Positions 16,880 through 25,484 of a stretch of DNA of 64,000 bases are shown here, one piece after another. The first letter of the stretch is position 1. Each line of letters starts with the position of its first letter. The position numbers were made by a program, and so were the translations under genes. The notes under the pieces were generated by a model. That model worked only from the letters and a program-made list of their open reading frames with translations, was not told the DNA's origin and made no database searches. Origin of the DNA: Rhodospirillales bacterium (GTDB taxonomy: Bacteria > Pseudomonadota > Alphaproteobacteria > SP197); NCBI GenBank assembly GCA_014323865.1, contig JACONG010000016.1:841542-905541 (forward strand), in the 5' to 3' direction.

Positions 16880-18904
16880 CTAGGCCGCCTCAAGCTCGCC
16901 CTTGCGATCCTCGACGATGATGTCGGCCTCGCGACCGGTGAGTTCCTGCAGATGGTCGAACTCGGCGCTGAAGTAACCCACGCCCTGGGTCAGCGAGCGC
17001 AGTTCGCTGATCAGGTCCTGGATTTCACCCTGAGGCATGTTGGCTGTCACCGTGTCCCAGCCCTTCCAGCCTTCGCGGGCCTCGAAGCCCAGAAGCTGGC
17101 CGCGGCGACCGGTAACAAGCTGCTGCACCCGCGCCGTCGCCGTGTTGGGGGCGTGGATGTTGACCTGCATGATGGGCTCCAGCAGCACCGGACCGCAGCT
17201 CGGCATGCCTTCCGACATGGCGACCTTGGCGGCGAGCTTGAAGGCCATCTCGTTCGAGTCGACGTCATGATACTTGCCGTCGAACACCTCAACCGCGACG
17301 TCGACGACCGGGAAGCCCAGCGGTCCCTGCTCCAGGTACTCCTTCGCTCCCGCTTCGACAGCCGGAATGTACTGCTTGGGAATATTGCCACCGGTCACCG
17401 AGTTGGTGAACTCGAAGCCGGTGCCGCGGGGCAGGGGTTTGATGTTGATTTGAACGTCCCCGAACATCCCGCTGCCGCCGGTCTGGCGCTTGAAGCGGCC
17501 ATGCTGGGTGGTCGGTTTACGGATCGCCTCGCGATAGGGCACACGCGGCCGTCCCGAGGACACCTCGACACCGTAGCGGCCGCGCAGCTTGGCGAAGGCG
17601 ATCTGCAGATGCATGTCGCCCTGGCCCCACAGAACGAGCTGGTGCAGGTCCTGGTCCTGCTCGGGCTCGATCGAGGGATCTTCCTCGTGGATGCGTTGCA
17701 GGGCGGTCGCCATCTTGACCTCGTCATCACGCCGTGCGGCATGGATCGAGAGGCCATAGAGGCGTGGCATCGGCTTGGCCGACGGATAGGCGGCATCGGC
17801 TTCCGGAGCATCGCCGCCCACGATCAGCGTGTCGCCCGTGTGCGCGTTCTCGAGACGTGCGAAGGCCACGATGTCACCGGTATCGGCATGATCAATCCTG
17901 ACCTGGTCGGCACCCTGCATGCGGTACATGCCGCCGATACGCTCGCCATTGACAGTCTCGCCGTCCTTGATTGTGCCGCGCCAGATGCGCACCAGCGAGA
18001 GCTTGCCGCCATGCTGGGTGTTGAAGGTCTTGAGCACCTGGGCAGCCGGCGGGCCATCGAGATCGTGGAGATTGGCGCGCACCGAAGGCTCTGGCGTCCA
18101 CTCGACGATCTCCTGCAACAGGCGGCGAACGCCGTTCTCCTGTTCGGCGGCACCGATCAGAACAGGGGCGATCTTGCCTTCTGCGAAAGCATCGCGCAGG
18201 TCGCTGACGACCTCCTCGATCGAGGGAATCTCGTCTTCCAGAAGCTTCATCATGAGGTTGTCGTCGAAGTCGGCGAGCGCCTCGAGCATCATCTGCCGCG
18301 CTTCTTCCTCGCGGTCCTTGACGTTGTCGGGCATCTCGATCGTGTCGGCGGCCGCGCCGGAGTTGTATTCGTAGGACTTCTCAGTGATGAGGTCGACGTA
18401 GCCCGTGACATCCTCGCCGTTGCGGATGGGGACCTGCGTGATCAGCAGCGGCGTCTGCGACACCTCCTGCATCTCGGGCAGCAGTTCGCGCATCAGCGTT
18501 GCCGTGCGGTCTATCTTGTTGATGAAGACCATATGCGGAATGGCGTTGTCTTCGAGGAAGCGAAAGATCGGGGCCAGGGTCGAGGCGCGCTCGACGACGG
18601 GCTCGTAAACGACGATCGCCGCATCGGCCCCCATTAGCGCGTTGCGCGATTCGGCCAGGAACTCGATGGAGCCCGGACAATCGAGGAAGTTGATGATCGT
18701 GCCTTCGAAGTCGGCGTTGGCCGCACTGACCTCGGTCGACATGTTGCGCTCGCGCGCCTCCGGTGCGGAATCGCCGACCGAGTTTCCTTCCTTCACCGAA
18801 CCCTTGCGGCCGATCGCCCCCGACGCAAACAAGAGGCTTTCCAGGAGCGTCGTCTTGCCGCTGAGCGACGGTCCCACAATGGCAACATTTCTAACGTTTG
18901 GCAT
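16880..18904 (-). CDS. EF-G-like translational GTPase (paralogue)
   Basis: A 674-residue GTPase of the EF-G type: G1 GPSLSGKTTLLES at residues 10-22, the DxxG motif as NFLDCPGSIEF (Cys in place of the usual Thr), NKIDR for guanine specificity, then domains II to V, ending LTGREADIIVEDRKGELEAA. It is shorter than the canonical EF-G (about 690-700) and is not beside rpsL, rpsG or tuf, so it is a second, EF-G-like copy of the kind annotated as elongation factor G-like protein in alphaproteobacteria. Function is unclear: ribosome recycling or stress-related elongation are possible. The ATG at 18904 fits the family; an upstream ATG at 18922 would add 6 residues. Confidence 0.88.
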   Translation of the reverse strand: MPNVRNVAIVGPSLSGKTTLLESLLFASGAIGRKGSVKEGNSVGDSAPEARERNMSTEVSAANADFEGTIINFLDCPGSIEFLAESRNALMGADAAIVVYEPVVERASTLAPIFRFLEDNAIPHMVFINKIDRTATLMRELLPEMQEVSQTPLLITQVPIRNGEDVTGYVDLITEKSYEYNSGAAADTIEMPDNVKDREEEARQMMLEALADFDDNLMMKLLEDEIPSIEEVVSDLRDAFAEGKIAPVLIGAAEQENGVRRLLQEIVEWTPEPSVRANLHDLDGPPAAQVLKTFNTQHGGKLSLVRIWRGTIKDGETVNGERIGGMYRMQGADQVRIDHADTGDIVAFARLENAHTGDTLIVGGDAPEADAAYPSAKPMPRLYGLSIHAARRDDEVKMATALQRIHEEDPSIEPEQDQDLHQLVLWGQGDMHLQIAFAKLRGRYGVEVSSGRPRVPYREAIRKPTTQHGRFKRQTGGSGMFGDVQINIKPLPRGTGFEFTNSVTGGNIPKQYIPAVEAGAKEYLEQGPLGFPVVDVAVEVFDGKYHDVDSNEMAFKLAAKVAMSEGMPSCGPVLLEPIMQVNIHAPNTATARVQQLVTGRRGQLLGFEAREGWKGWDTVTANMPQGEIQDLISELRSLTQGVGYFSAEFDHLQELTGREADIIVEDRKGELEAA

Positions 18905-19029
18905 GAGTCCTCCCGCACGCATGATTGCGCCACCTCCGCAAGCGAGCGCGCCTGCGGGGCGGGCGCCTCTTGTATCCTTGTGACGGTAGTGTGATGGAAG
19001 GCGGCCTGCAACGCCTTTGCGGAGCTTTG

Positions 19030-19773
19030 ATGACCGACCTCGACCTGACGGACCATCCTTCACCCAATCATGGCGAGCGCTGTGGCGGTGCGCCCGTCGA
19101 CATGCTGATCCTGCATTACACCGGCATGGCGAGCGCCGAAGTCGCGCTCGTGCAGCTGTGCGACCCTGCAGCCGAGGTCAGCGCCCATTATCTGGTCGAC
19201 GAAGACGGCACGGTCGTGCGCCTGGTGCCGGAGGAGCGGCGGGCCTGGCATGCCGGTGTCGCCTCGTGGCGCGGCCGCACCGACATCAACAGTGCTTCAA
19301 TCGGCATCGAGATCGTCAATCCGGGCCACGAGTTCGGCTACCGGCCGTTCCCCATGGAGCAGATGGCGGCCGTGCGGGATCTCTGCCTCGATATCCTCGA
19401 GCGTCAGGCGATCCCGTCGCGCCATGTTCTCGGGCACTCCGATGTCGCACCGGGAAGGAAGAGCGACCCGGGTGAACTGTTCGACTGGGAGCTCCTGGCT
19501 CGCAGCGGCATCGGCCTTGCCCGACAGGAGGGCGGCTTCCACGGCCGTAACTATCGCCGTGGCGATGAGGGTAAGGATGTGGGGCGCCTGCAGGCGGCAT
19601 TTGCTACGTTTGGCTACGGTCTTGTGGCCGATGGCCGCTTCGGCCAGGCCACGCAGGATGTCGTTGTCGCATTCCAGCAGCACTTTCGGCCGGAGCGGGT
19701 CGACGGCATCGCCGACGCTCAGACGCGCGCGCGTCTGGCGGGCGTGCTTGCCCAGTGCGTTGACCCGGGCTGA
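19030..19773 (+). CDS. AmiD-type N-acetylmuramoyl-L-alanine amidase
   Basis: Zinc amidase_2 family protein of 247 residues. Zinc ligands are seen in MLILHYTGM (His about 33) and in RHVLGHSDVAPGRKSDPG (His and Asp near 140-150); SAHYLVDEDG and WHAGVASWRG complete the domain. A peptidoglycan-binding domain 1 follows (about 175-240: RRGDEGKDVGRLQAAFATFG). No signal peptide is visible from this start, so it may be cytoplasmic like AmpD; with AmpG nearby it probably trims recycled anhydromuropeptides. Divergent from the EF-G-like gene. Confidence 0.9.
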   Translation: MTDLDLTDHPSPNHGERCGGAPVDMLILHYTGMASAEVALVQLCDPAAEVSAHYLVDEDGTVVRLVPEERRAWHAGVASWRGRTDINSASIGIEIVNPGHEFGYRPFPMEQMAAVRDLCLDILERQAIPSRHVLGHSDVAPGRKSDPGELFDWELLARSGIGLARQEGGFHGRNYRRGDEGKDVGRLQAAFATFGYGLVADGRFGQATQDVVVAFQQHFRPERVDGIADAQTRARLAGVLAQCVDPG

Positions 19774-19796
19774 GCAACCGACTACCTAACCCTGAG

Positions 19797-20185
19797 GATC
19801 AGGCGGCCGGATGGCCGCTGGCTGGCGCTTGCGTCGGCTGGAGGAAAGTCCGGGCTCCACGGGAACACGGTGCCGGGTAACACCCGGCGGGGGCGACCCC
19901 AGGGAAAGTGCCACAGAAAACAAACCGCCATCCTGCGTCTCGGCGTGGGACGGTAAGGGTGAAAGGGTGCGGCAAGAGCGCACCGCGCGGCCGGTAACGG
20001 TCGCGGCAGGGCAAACCCCACCGGGAGCAAGATCGAGTAGGGGTGGCGCGCCTCAGGCAGGTCCGTTCCCGGCCCAGCCGCCCGGGTTGATCGCGTGAGG
20101 CGTCCGGCAACGGGCGTCCCAGATGAATGGTCATCGTCCGGCCCGTGTGGTCGGTCACAGAACCCGGCTTACAGGCCGCCTGATC
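19797..20185 (+). ncRNA. rnpB: RNase P RNA (M1 RNA, bacterial type A)
   Basis: Catalytic RNA of RNase P, about 389 bases. The ends pair (GATCAGGCGGCC with GGCCGCCTGATC). Conserved blocks are in order: GAGGAAAGTCCGGGCTCCAC, CCACAGAAAACAAACCGCC, GGTAAGGGTGAAAGGGTGCG, GAGCAAGATCGAGTAGGGG-like positions, and the 3' signature CAGAACCCGGCTTACAGG. It starts 23 bases after the amidase stop and precedes the dcw cluster. Confidence 0.97.
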
Positions 20186-20506
20186 CCATCCGCACCCAAG
20201 GATTCAGTCTGGCTGACACATTGACAGCGACTAGTTGTAAAACAAAACAAGAACATCTGTCAATACTCTTCATATGGTATGAAGCTCGTTTTCTACTACA
20301 ACATGTTGTGGCTTAAGGATTGGTTAAGTCGGTGTCTTCCACACCTCAGACGGAATTTTGTCGTTATCCCGGACACTTACACATCATATCCATTGACACC
20401 CAATTTGACCCATGTTATCCCACGCCATCCCAAATAGGGCTGATCCTCTGGCGCGCCTGCCAGATCGTCATCCCACGGGGCGTGGATAAGCCAGAGAGGT
20501 GGCACC
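20186..20506 (+). promoter_or_regulatory. Control region upstream of the dcw cluster
   Basis: A 321-base gene-free region, clearly AT-richer than its surroundings. It contains a putative promoter (TTGACA 20393-20398, 16 bases, TTATCC 20415-20420), the CCCA-box array listed separately, and an imperfect inverted repeat ATCCCACG-GGG-CGTGGAT (20470-20487). The mraZ ribosome site GAGAGGTGG (20494-20502) precedes a GTG start. No open reading frame here looks genuine. Confidence 0.6.
20399..20432 (-). promoter_or_regulatory. Putative MraZ operator: four 10-base-spaced TGGG boxes
   Basis: CCCA occurs at 20399, 20409, 20419 and 20429, an exact 10-base period, so the minus strand reads four TGGG boxes with 6-base gaps. 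A fifth, degraded copy (TCCA, 20389-20392) is in register. The spacing equals that reported for the E. coli MraZ operator (TGGGN repeats with 5-base spacers). The array overlaps the putative -10 region of the mraZ promoter, as expected for autorepression. Confidence 0.75.
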
Positions 20507-20977
20507 GTGCCGGTATTTGTCGGTACGCATATCAACAAGATCGACAGGAAGGGCCGCGTGTCCGTTCCGGCGCAGTTTCGCGCGTCGTTCGGCGAGGCGA
20601 TCAGCGCCGGCGCGTTTGCCATGCGCTCGATCAGCGGCGCTCAAGCCCTGGACGTCTTCACGCCTGATGCCTTCGCCCAGCTTGCCGCCTCGATCGAGAA
20701 TCCCTTCGCTGAGGAGCATGAGGATTTCACCAACGCGATCTTCGGCGCATCGCAGCACCTGAGTTTCGATGCCGAGGGTCGTACCATGCTTCCCGACGTG
20801 TTCCGCGCCTTCGCCGGTGTTACCGACCAGGTCTGCTTCATCGGACGTGGCAATTACTTCCAGATGTGGGAGCCGCAGGCCGGGCTGGCGCAGCAGGAGG
20901 AGGCTTTCGAGCGCGCCATTCAGAACCGTGGTGCCATCCGGCTCCGTCTCTCCGTCAATGGGGGGGGGGCTGCATGA
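20507..20977 (+). CDS. mraZ: Transcriptional regulator MraZ
   Basis: First gene of the dcw cluster, 156 residues. It has the double AbrB-like fold: GTHINKIDRKGRVSVPAQFR in the first half and SFDAEGRTMLPDVFRAFAGV with QVCFIGRGNYFQMWEP in the second. MraZ represses its own operon by binding tandem TGGG boxes as a ring, and such boxes lie upstream. Start is GTG. The end of the gene contains a run of ten G (20960-20969), and its TGA overlaps the rsmH ATG by 4 bases. Confidence 0.96.
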   Translation: MPVFVGTHINKIDRKGRVSVPAQFRASFGEAISAGAFAMRSISGAQALDVFTPDAFAQLAASIENPFAEEHEDFTNAIFGASQHLSFDAEGRTMLPDVFRAFAGVTDQVCFIGRGNYFQMWEPQAGLAQQEEAFERAIQNRGAIRLRLSVNGGGAA

Positions 20978-21927
20978 CCGCGCCCGGCCATGTTTCCGTT
21001 CTCCTCGATCAGGTGATCGCCGCCTTGGGCCCTCGGGCTGGCGAGACCTTGGTCGATGCCACCTTTGGCGGTGGCGGCTATAGCGCCGGCCTGCTCGATG
21101 CGGCCGATTGCTGTGTCCTCGCGCTTGATCGCGATCCCGAGGCGGTGGTTCGGGGTCGCGATATCGCGGCGCGTTATCCCGGACGTCTGACGGTGGTCGA
21201 AGGCCGGTTTTCCGGCCTCGGCGATGCGGTCAGCCGTTACGTTGCGGGTACGGTCGACGGTGTCGTCTTCGATCTCGGCGTGTCGTCGTTCCAGCTTGAC
21301 GAACTGGAGCGCGGTTTTTCGTTCCGTCACGACGGCCCGCTCGACATGCGCATGGGCGGCGACGGCCGAAGCGCCGCGGATGCCGTCAACCATCTGACGG
21401 AAGTCGAGCTTGCCGATCTGATCGGCCGTCTTGGCGAGGAGCGTCGGGCTCGTGCCGTTGCGCGTGCCATCGTCGCGGCGCGCCGTGCCGCGCCGGTCGC
21501 GCGGACATCCGAGCTGGCGGAGATCGTGCGTGGTGTCGTGCGGCGCTCCCCCGATGGGATTGATCCCGCAACCCGGACGTTCCAGGCGCTGCGCCTGTGG
21601 GTCAACGACGAGCTCGGCGAGCTCGAGCAGGGCCTCGTCGCGGCCGAGGCGGTGCTGCGCGAGGGCGGGCGCCTTGTCGTCGTTGCCTTCCATTCCCTGG
21701 AGGACCGGATCGTAAAACGCTTTCTGACCGAACGCAGTGGTGCGGCGGCCAATCCCAGCCGTCATATGCCGGTCGCGACATCGGGTCCCGCACCGACCTT
21801 CCGTGTTGTCTCCCGGAAGCCCCTGGGGCCGACGGACGATGAGATTGCGGACAATCCACGGGCGCGCTCCGCGCGTCTTCGTGTGGCGGTGCGGACAGAT
21901 GCGCCGGCCTGGAGGGATGCGGCATGA
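20974..21927 (+). CDS. rsmH: 16S rRNA (cytosine(1402)-N4)-methyltransferase RsmH
   Basis: A 317-residue methyltransferase that N4-methylates C1402 in the ribosomal P site. Motifs: GHVSVLLDQVIAALGPRAGE at the start, VDATFGGGGYSAGLL for SAM, DLGVSSFQLDELERGFSFR, DGPLDMRM and the C-terminal VVAFHSLEDRIVKRFL. The longer open frame upstream (from 20866) is out of frame with mraZ and lies inside it. Overlaps both neighbours by 4 bases. Confidence 0.97.
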   Translation: MTAPGHVSVLLDQVIAALGPRAGETLVDATFGGGGYSAGLLDAADCCVLALDRDPEAVVRGRDIAARYPGRLTVVEGRFSGLGDAVSRYVAGTVDGVVFDLGVSSFQLDELERGFSFRHDGPLDMRMGGDGRSAADAVNHLTEVELADLIGRLGEERRARAVARAIVAARRAAPVARTSELAEIVRGVVRRSPDGIDPATRTFQALRLWVNDELGELEQGLVAAEAVLREGGRLVVVAFHSLEDRIVKRFLTERSGAAANPSRHMPVATSGPAPTFRVVSRKPLGPTDDEIADNPRARSARLRVAVRTDAPAWRDAA

Positions 21928-22274
21928 TGGCGCGCGGTGGAGCAATCTGGATAGGACTTGCCTTGGCCTCGGCCGTGGCGTCGTTCACCATCCAGTACGA
22001 GATGCGCGACCTCAAGGACGAGCTGGCCCATCTCGAGACCGAGATCGTCGAGAGCCGCGAAACCGCGCATGTCCTGCGGGCCGAATGGGCCTATCTCAGC
22101 AGGCCCGAGCGGTTGGCCGAGCTGGCCCACCGCCATCTCGATCTCGAGCACATGATTGCTGGTCAGATAGGACTACTCGCGGAGGTGCCGCTGCGTCCCG
22201 AGCCGGCGCTGGACGATTTCTCGACGCTATTGCGTGAAGGCTCGCGCGTGAGCTTGGAGTTTGAGCAGCCGTGA
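21924..22274 (+). CDS. ftsL: Cell division protein FtsL
   Basis: Small bitopic division protein, 116 residues: membrane segment at residues 4-23, then a coiled coil (YEMRDLKDELAHLETEIVES) and the conserved LRAEWAYLSRPERLAELA, typical of alphaproteobacterial FtsL. It forms a complex with FtsB and FtsQ and activates FtsWI. Position between rsmH and ftsI confirms the call. Confidence 0.93.
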   Translation: MMARGGAIWIGLALASAVASFTIQYEMRDLKDELAHLETEIVESRETAHVLRAEWAYLSRPERLAELAHRHLDLEHMIAGQIGLLAEVPLRPEPALDDFSTLLREGSRVSLEFEQP

Positions 22275-24034
22275 CGGACATCGCGCAGTATCCTTCACAG
22301 ATCGGCGTGCGTCCCGCGGGCGAGGGTGCTGCAGCCACCCTCCGTCTCGAGGGGGCGGTCAAGCAGGCGGCTGACGTATGCCGCTCCCGCATGTTCATTC
22401 TGGCGATGTGTTTCCTGGCGGCCTTCGTTGTTGTCGGTGGCCGGCTCGTCGAGGTCATGGCGGTGCCGTTGTCGCCGGATGCGGTGCTGGCGGACGGCGG
22501 CTTGGCCGTGCCGGTTGGTCGCGCCGATCTTGTCGACCGCAATGGTGTCCTGCTCGCGACGAACCTGCCGACGGCGTCGCTCTATGCCGAGCCTCGGCGT
22601 GTGCTCGATGCGGGCGAGGCGGCACGAGCGCTCGCAGGAATTCTGCCCGAGATCGATGCCGCCGAGGTCGAGGAAGACCTTGCCAGCGATCGCGGCTTCG
22701 TCTGGGTTCAGCGCAGCATCACACCCGTTCAGCAGGCTGAGATCCACGCTCTGGGCCTTCCCGGTCTGGGCTTCATGCGGGAGGAGCGTCGGGTCTATCC
22801 GCAGGGTCAGCTCACGTCGCATCTCGTCGGCTTCACCGACATCGACCGTCACGGCCTCGCCGGTGCCGAAATGGCGCTCGAGGGTGAGCTGCAGGCACGC
22901 GTAGCCGGCGACGGATTGCCGCTGGCGCTTTCGATCGATGTCCGTTTCCAGCAGATCGTGCGCGAGGAACTGGCTGCGACCATCGAGAAGTTCGAGGCCC
23001 TGGGTGGATCGGCTATCGTGCTCGACGCCAACACCGGCGAGGTCATGGCCATGGTCTCGCTGCCCGATTTCGATCCCAATCATGCCGGAGACTTTGACGC
23101 CGACATGCGCTTTAACCGGACCACGCTGGGTGTCTATGAGCTCGGATCCATCTTCAAGGTGTTCACTGCGGGAATGGCGCTCGACTCCGGTCTTGTGGAT
23201 CTCGCAAGTGGCTATGACGCATCCGAGCCGCTGAGTGTCGCGAGTTTCACCATAAGTGACTACAAGCCCGAGAAGCGCTGGCTCTCTCTGCCCGAAATTC
23301 TCGTCTACTCGTCCAACATCGGTTCGGCACGCATGGCGCTCGACGTCGGCGCCGAGGGCCAGCAGCACTTCCTGCGCAGGATCGGCCTCATGGATCCCGT
23401 GGCAATAGAGCTGCCGGAAGTCGGCGATCCCATGTATCCGTCGACCTGGCGCGAGATCAACACGATGACGATCGGCTTCGGTCACGGCATCGCGGTGACG
23501 CCGGTGCAGGCCGCGGCAGCGTTTGCGTCTATGGTCAACGGCGGTACGCTTTACCAGCCGACTATCCTGCGCCGGCAGTCGGAGCTTCCGCCGTCCGGAA
23601 CGCAGGTGATCGACGAAGAAACCTCCGACACGCTCAAGCTTCTGACCCATCTCGTGGTGCAGTACGGCAGTGGCCGGAAGGCACAGGTCGATGGCTATCT
23701 GATCGGCGGCAAGACCGGCACGGCCGAGAAACTCGATTCTGCCGGCGGCTACGCGGAAGACCTTCTGCTCTCGTCGTTCGCGGCGGCTTTTCCGATCGAC
23801 AACCCCGAATACGTGATCCTCGTCTCGATCGACGAGCCGCAGGGCATCGAAGAGAGTTTCGGCTACGCCACCGGCGGCTGGACCGCGGCGCCCACCGTGG
23901 GTCGCATCATTTCCCGCATCGGTCCGCTTGCTGGTATCGCGCCGCGCGAAGGCCTGTTTCCCGACCTTCCCGAGGCCAAAGGTAACGCAGACGAACAACT
24001 GGAGGCGATCCTTGCAGCTTTCAGTTCTCGTTGA
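22271..24034 (+). CDS. ftsI: Septal peptidoglycan transpeptidase FtsI (PBP3)
   Basis: Class B penicillin-binding protein, 587 residues. A single membrane segment at about 38-57 is followed by the dimerisation domain and a transpeptidase domain with SIFK (Ser about 294), YSSN (about 348) and GKTGTAEK (about 480). Start is GTG, overlapping the ftsL stop as GTGA. The murE start lies inside its last 23 bases. Confidence 0.97.
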   Translation: MTDIAQYPSQIGVRPAGEGAAATLRLEGAVKQAADVCRSRMFILAMCFLAAFVVVGGRLVEVMAVPLSPDAVLADGGLAVPVGRADLVDRNGVLLATNLPTASLYAEPRRVLDAGEAARALAGILPEIDAAEVEEDLASDRGFVWVQRSITPVQQAEIHALGLPGLGFMREERRVYPQGQLTSHLVGFTDIDRHGLAGAEMALEGELQARVAGDGLPLALSIDVRFQQIVREELAATIEKFEALGGSAIVLDANTGEVMAMVSLPDFDPNHAGDFDADMRFNRTTLGVYELGSIFKVFTAGMALDSGLVDLASGYDASEPLSVASFTISDYKPEKRWLSLPEILVYSSNIGSARMALDVGAEGQQHFLRRIGLMDPVAIELPEVGDPMYPSTWREINTMTIGFGHGIAVTPVQAAAAFASMVNGGTLYQPTILRRQSELPPSGTQVIDEETSDTLKLLTHLVVQYGSGRKAQVDGYLIGGKTGTAEKLDSAGGYAEDLLLSSFAAAFPIDNPEYVILVSIDEPQGIEESFGYATGGWTAAPTVGRIISRIGPLAGIAPREGLFPDLPEAKGNADEQLEAILAAFSSR

Positions 24035-25484
24035 CGCCGCGGAGACGCGCATCGTGAGCGGACCCGAGGATCTCGATATCCAGGGCCTTTCCGCCGATTC
24101 GCGTGCCTGCGAGGCCGGTTATCTGTTCGCCGCACTTTCGGGTACGCAGGTCGACGGACGCCGCTTCATTGCCGATGCGGCGGCGCGCGGCTCGGTCGCG
24201 GTGCTGACCGACGAATCCGGCTTGGATCAAATCAGCGCCGAAGGCCTCGCCCTTGTGGCATCGACGGAACCGCGTCGCAGCTTCGCGCTGGCATGCGCTC
24301 GGTACTACGAACGTCAGCCTAGGACATCGATCGCCGTCACCGGGACCAACGGCAAGAGTTCAGTCACCGAATTTTGCCGTCAGTTCTGGCAGCTTCTCGG
24401 CCACGACAGTGCGACCGTCGGGACGCTGGGCGTGGTTGGACCTGACGGTGCCGAGTCGCTCGCTCACACGACCCCCGATCCGGTTACGCTGCACGCCAGT
24501 CTGCAGGCGCTCGCCGACCGCGGCATTGACCGCCTGGCGATTGAGGCATCGAGCCACGGCCTCGATCAGAGCCGGCTCGACGGCATGGCCTTCAAGGCGG
24601 CCGGCTTCACCAACCTCACCCAAGATCACTTCGACTATCACCCCACGGTCGAAGCCTATCTCGAGGCCAAGGCGCATCTCTTCGATCTCGTCCTGCCCGG
24701 CGGTACGGCGGTTCTGAACGCCGATATCCTCGAGTTCGCCATGCTGGCCGAGCGCTGCCGTCAGCGCGATCTCGCGATCGCGTCCTATGGCCGCACCGGC
24801 ACCCATCTGCGGCTGCTGCGCCAGGCGAGCGCAGCCGATGGACGACAGGCGCTGACGATCGCCGCGGATAGTCGTGAAATCGACGTCGATTTGCCTCTCG
24901 CCGGACGTTTCCAGGCCATGAACATACTGTGTGCTGCGGCGATGGTTGCTGCTGTCGAGAAATGTGCCGTCGCCGACGTGCTCAAGCATGCGCCCGGTCT
25001 GCGTGGTGTGCGCGGCCGTCTGGAGGCGGTCCCCGGTCACCCCGCGGGCGCGCAGGTGTATGTTGACTATGCCCACACACCCGATGCCTTGGAGAATGTC
25101 CTCGCGACGCTGCGCGACGATGTCGAGGGCCGCCTTGTGGTTGTCTTCGGTTGCGGTGGCGACCGCGACAGGGTGAAGCGGCCGCTCATGGGTGAGATCG
25201 CAGGGCGCCTCGCGGATTCGATCGTCGTGACCGACGACAACCCGCGCGGTGAGGATCCGGCATTGATCCGTCGCGAGATTCTTGCCGCCGTTCCGGATGC
25301 TCGTGACATCGGTGACCGGCGCGCGGCCATCGAGACAGCCATCGCATCGCTGAGACAGGGGGATGTCCTGGTGATTGCGGGCAAGGGCCACGAACCGGGT
25401 CAAACCGTGGGGGGGACGACCCTGCCGTTCGACGATGCGGAGGAAGCACGTCGGGTCCTTGCGAATCTGGAGGCCGGGGTATGA
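24012..25484 (+). CDS. murE: UDP-MurNAc-tripeptide synthetase MurE (meso-DAP-adding)
   Basis: Mur ligase, 490 residues, adding the third stem residue. P-loop TGTNGKSSV at about 110; DNPR within TDDNPRGEDP at about 408 specifies meso-diaminopimelate rather than lysine. The start is inferred as TTG at 24012: it lies 6 bases after a perfect GGAGG (24001-24005), and the protein then begins MQLSVLVDAAET, the family N-terminus. No ATG or GTG in the frame fits. This places the start within ftsI, an overlap of 23 bases. Confidence 0.94.
   Translation: MQLSVLVDAAETRIVSGPEDLDIQGLSADSRACEAGYLFAALSGTQVDGRRFIADAAARGSVAVLTDESGLDQISAEGLALVASTEPRRSFALACARYYERQPRTSIAVTGTNGKSSVTEFCRQFWQLLGHDSATVGTLGVVGPDGAESLAHTTPDPVTLHASLQALADRGIDRLAIEASSHGLDQSRLDGMAFKAAGFTNLTQDHFDYHPTVEAYLEAKAHLFDLVLPGGTAVLNADILEFAMLAERCRQRDLAIASYGRTGTHLRLLRQASAADGRQALTIAADSREIDVDLPLAGRFQAMNILCAAAMVAAVEKCAVADVLKHAPGLRGVRGRLEAVPGHPAGAQVYVDYAHTPDALENVLATLRDDVEGRLVVVFGCGGDRDRVKRPLMGEIAGRLADSIVVTDDNPRGEDPALIRREILAAVPDARDIGDRRAAIETAIASLRQGDVLVIAGKGHEPGQTVGGTTLPFDDAEEARRVLANLEAGV

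Noticed and set aside
20221..20280. TTGACA at 20221 as main dcw promoter
   Set aside because: No -10 box at a suitable distance.
20470..20487. Inverted repeat ATCCCACG/CGTGGAT before mraZ as a second operator
   Set aside because: Imperfect by an inserted base and out of register with the 10-base box array; kept only as part of the control region.
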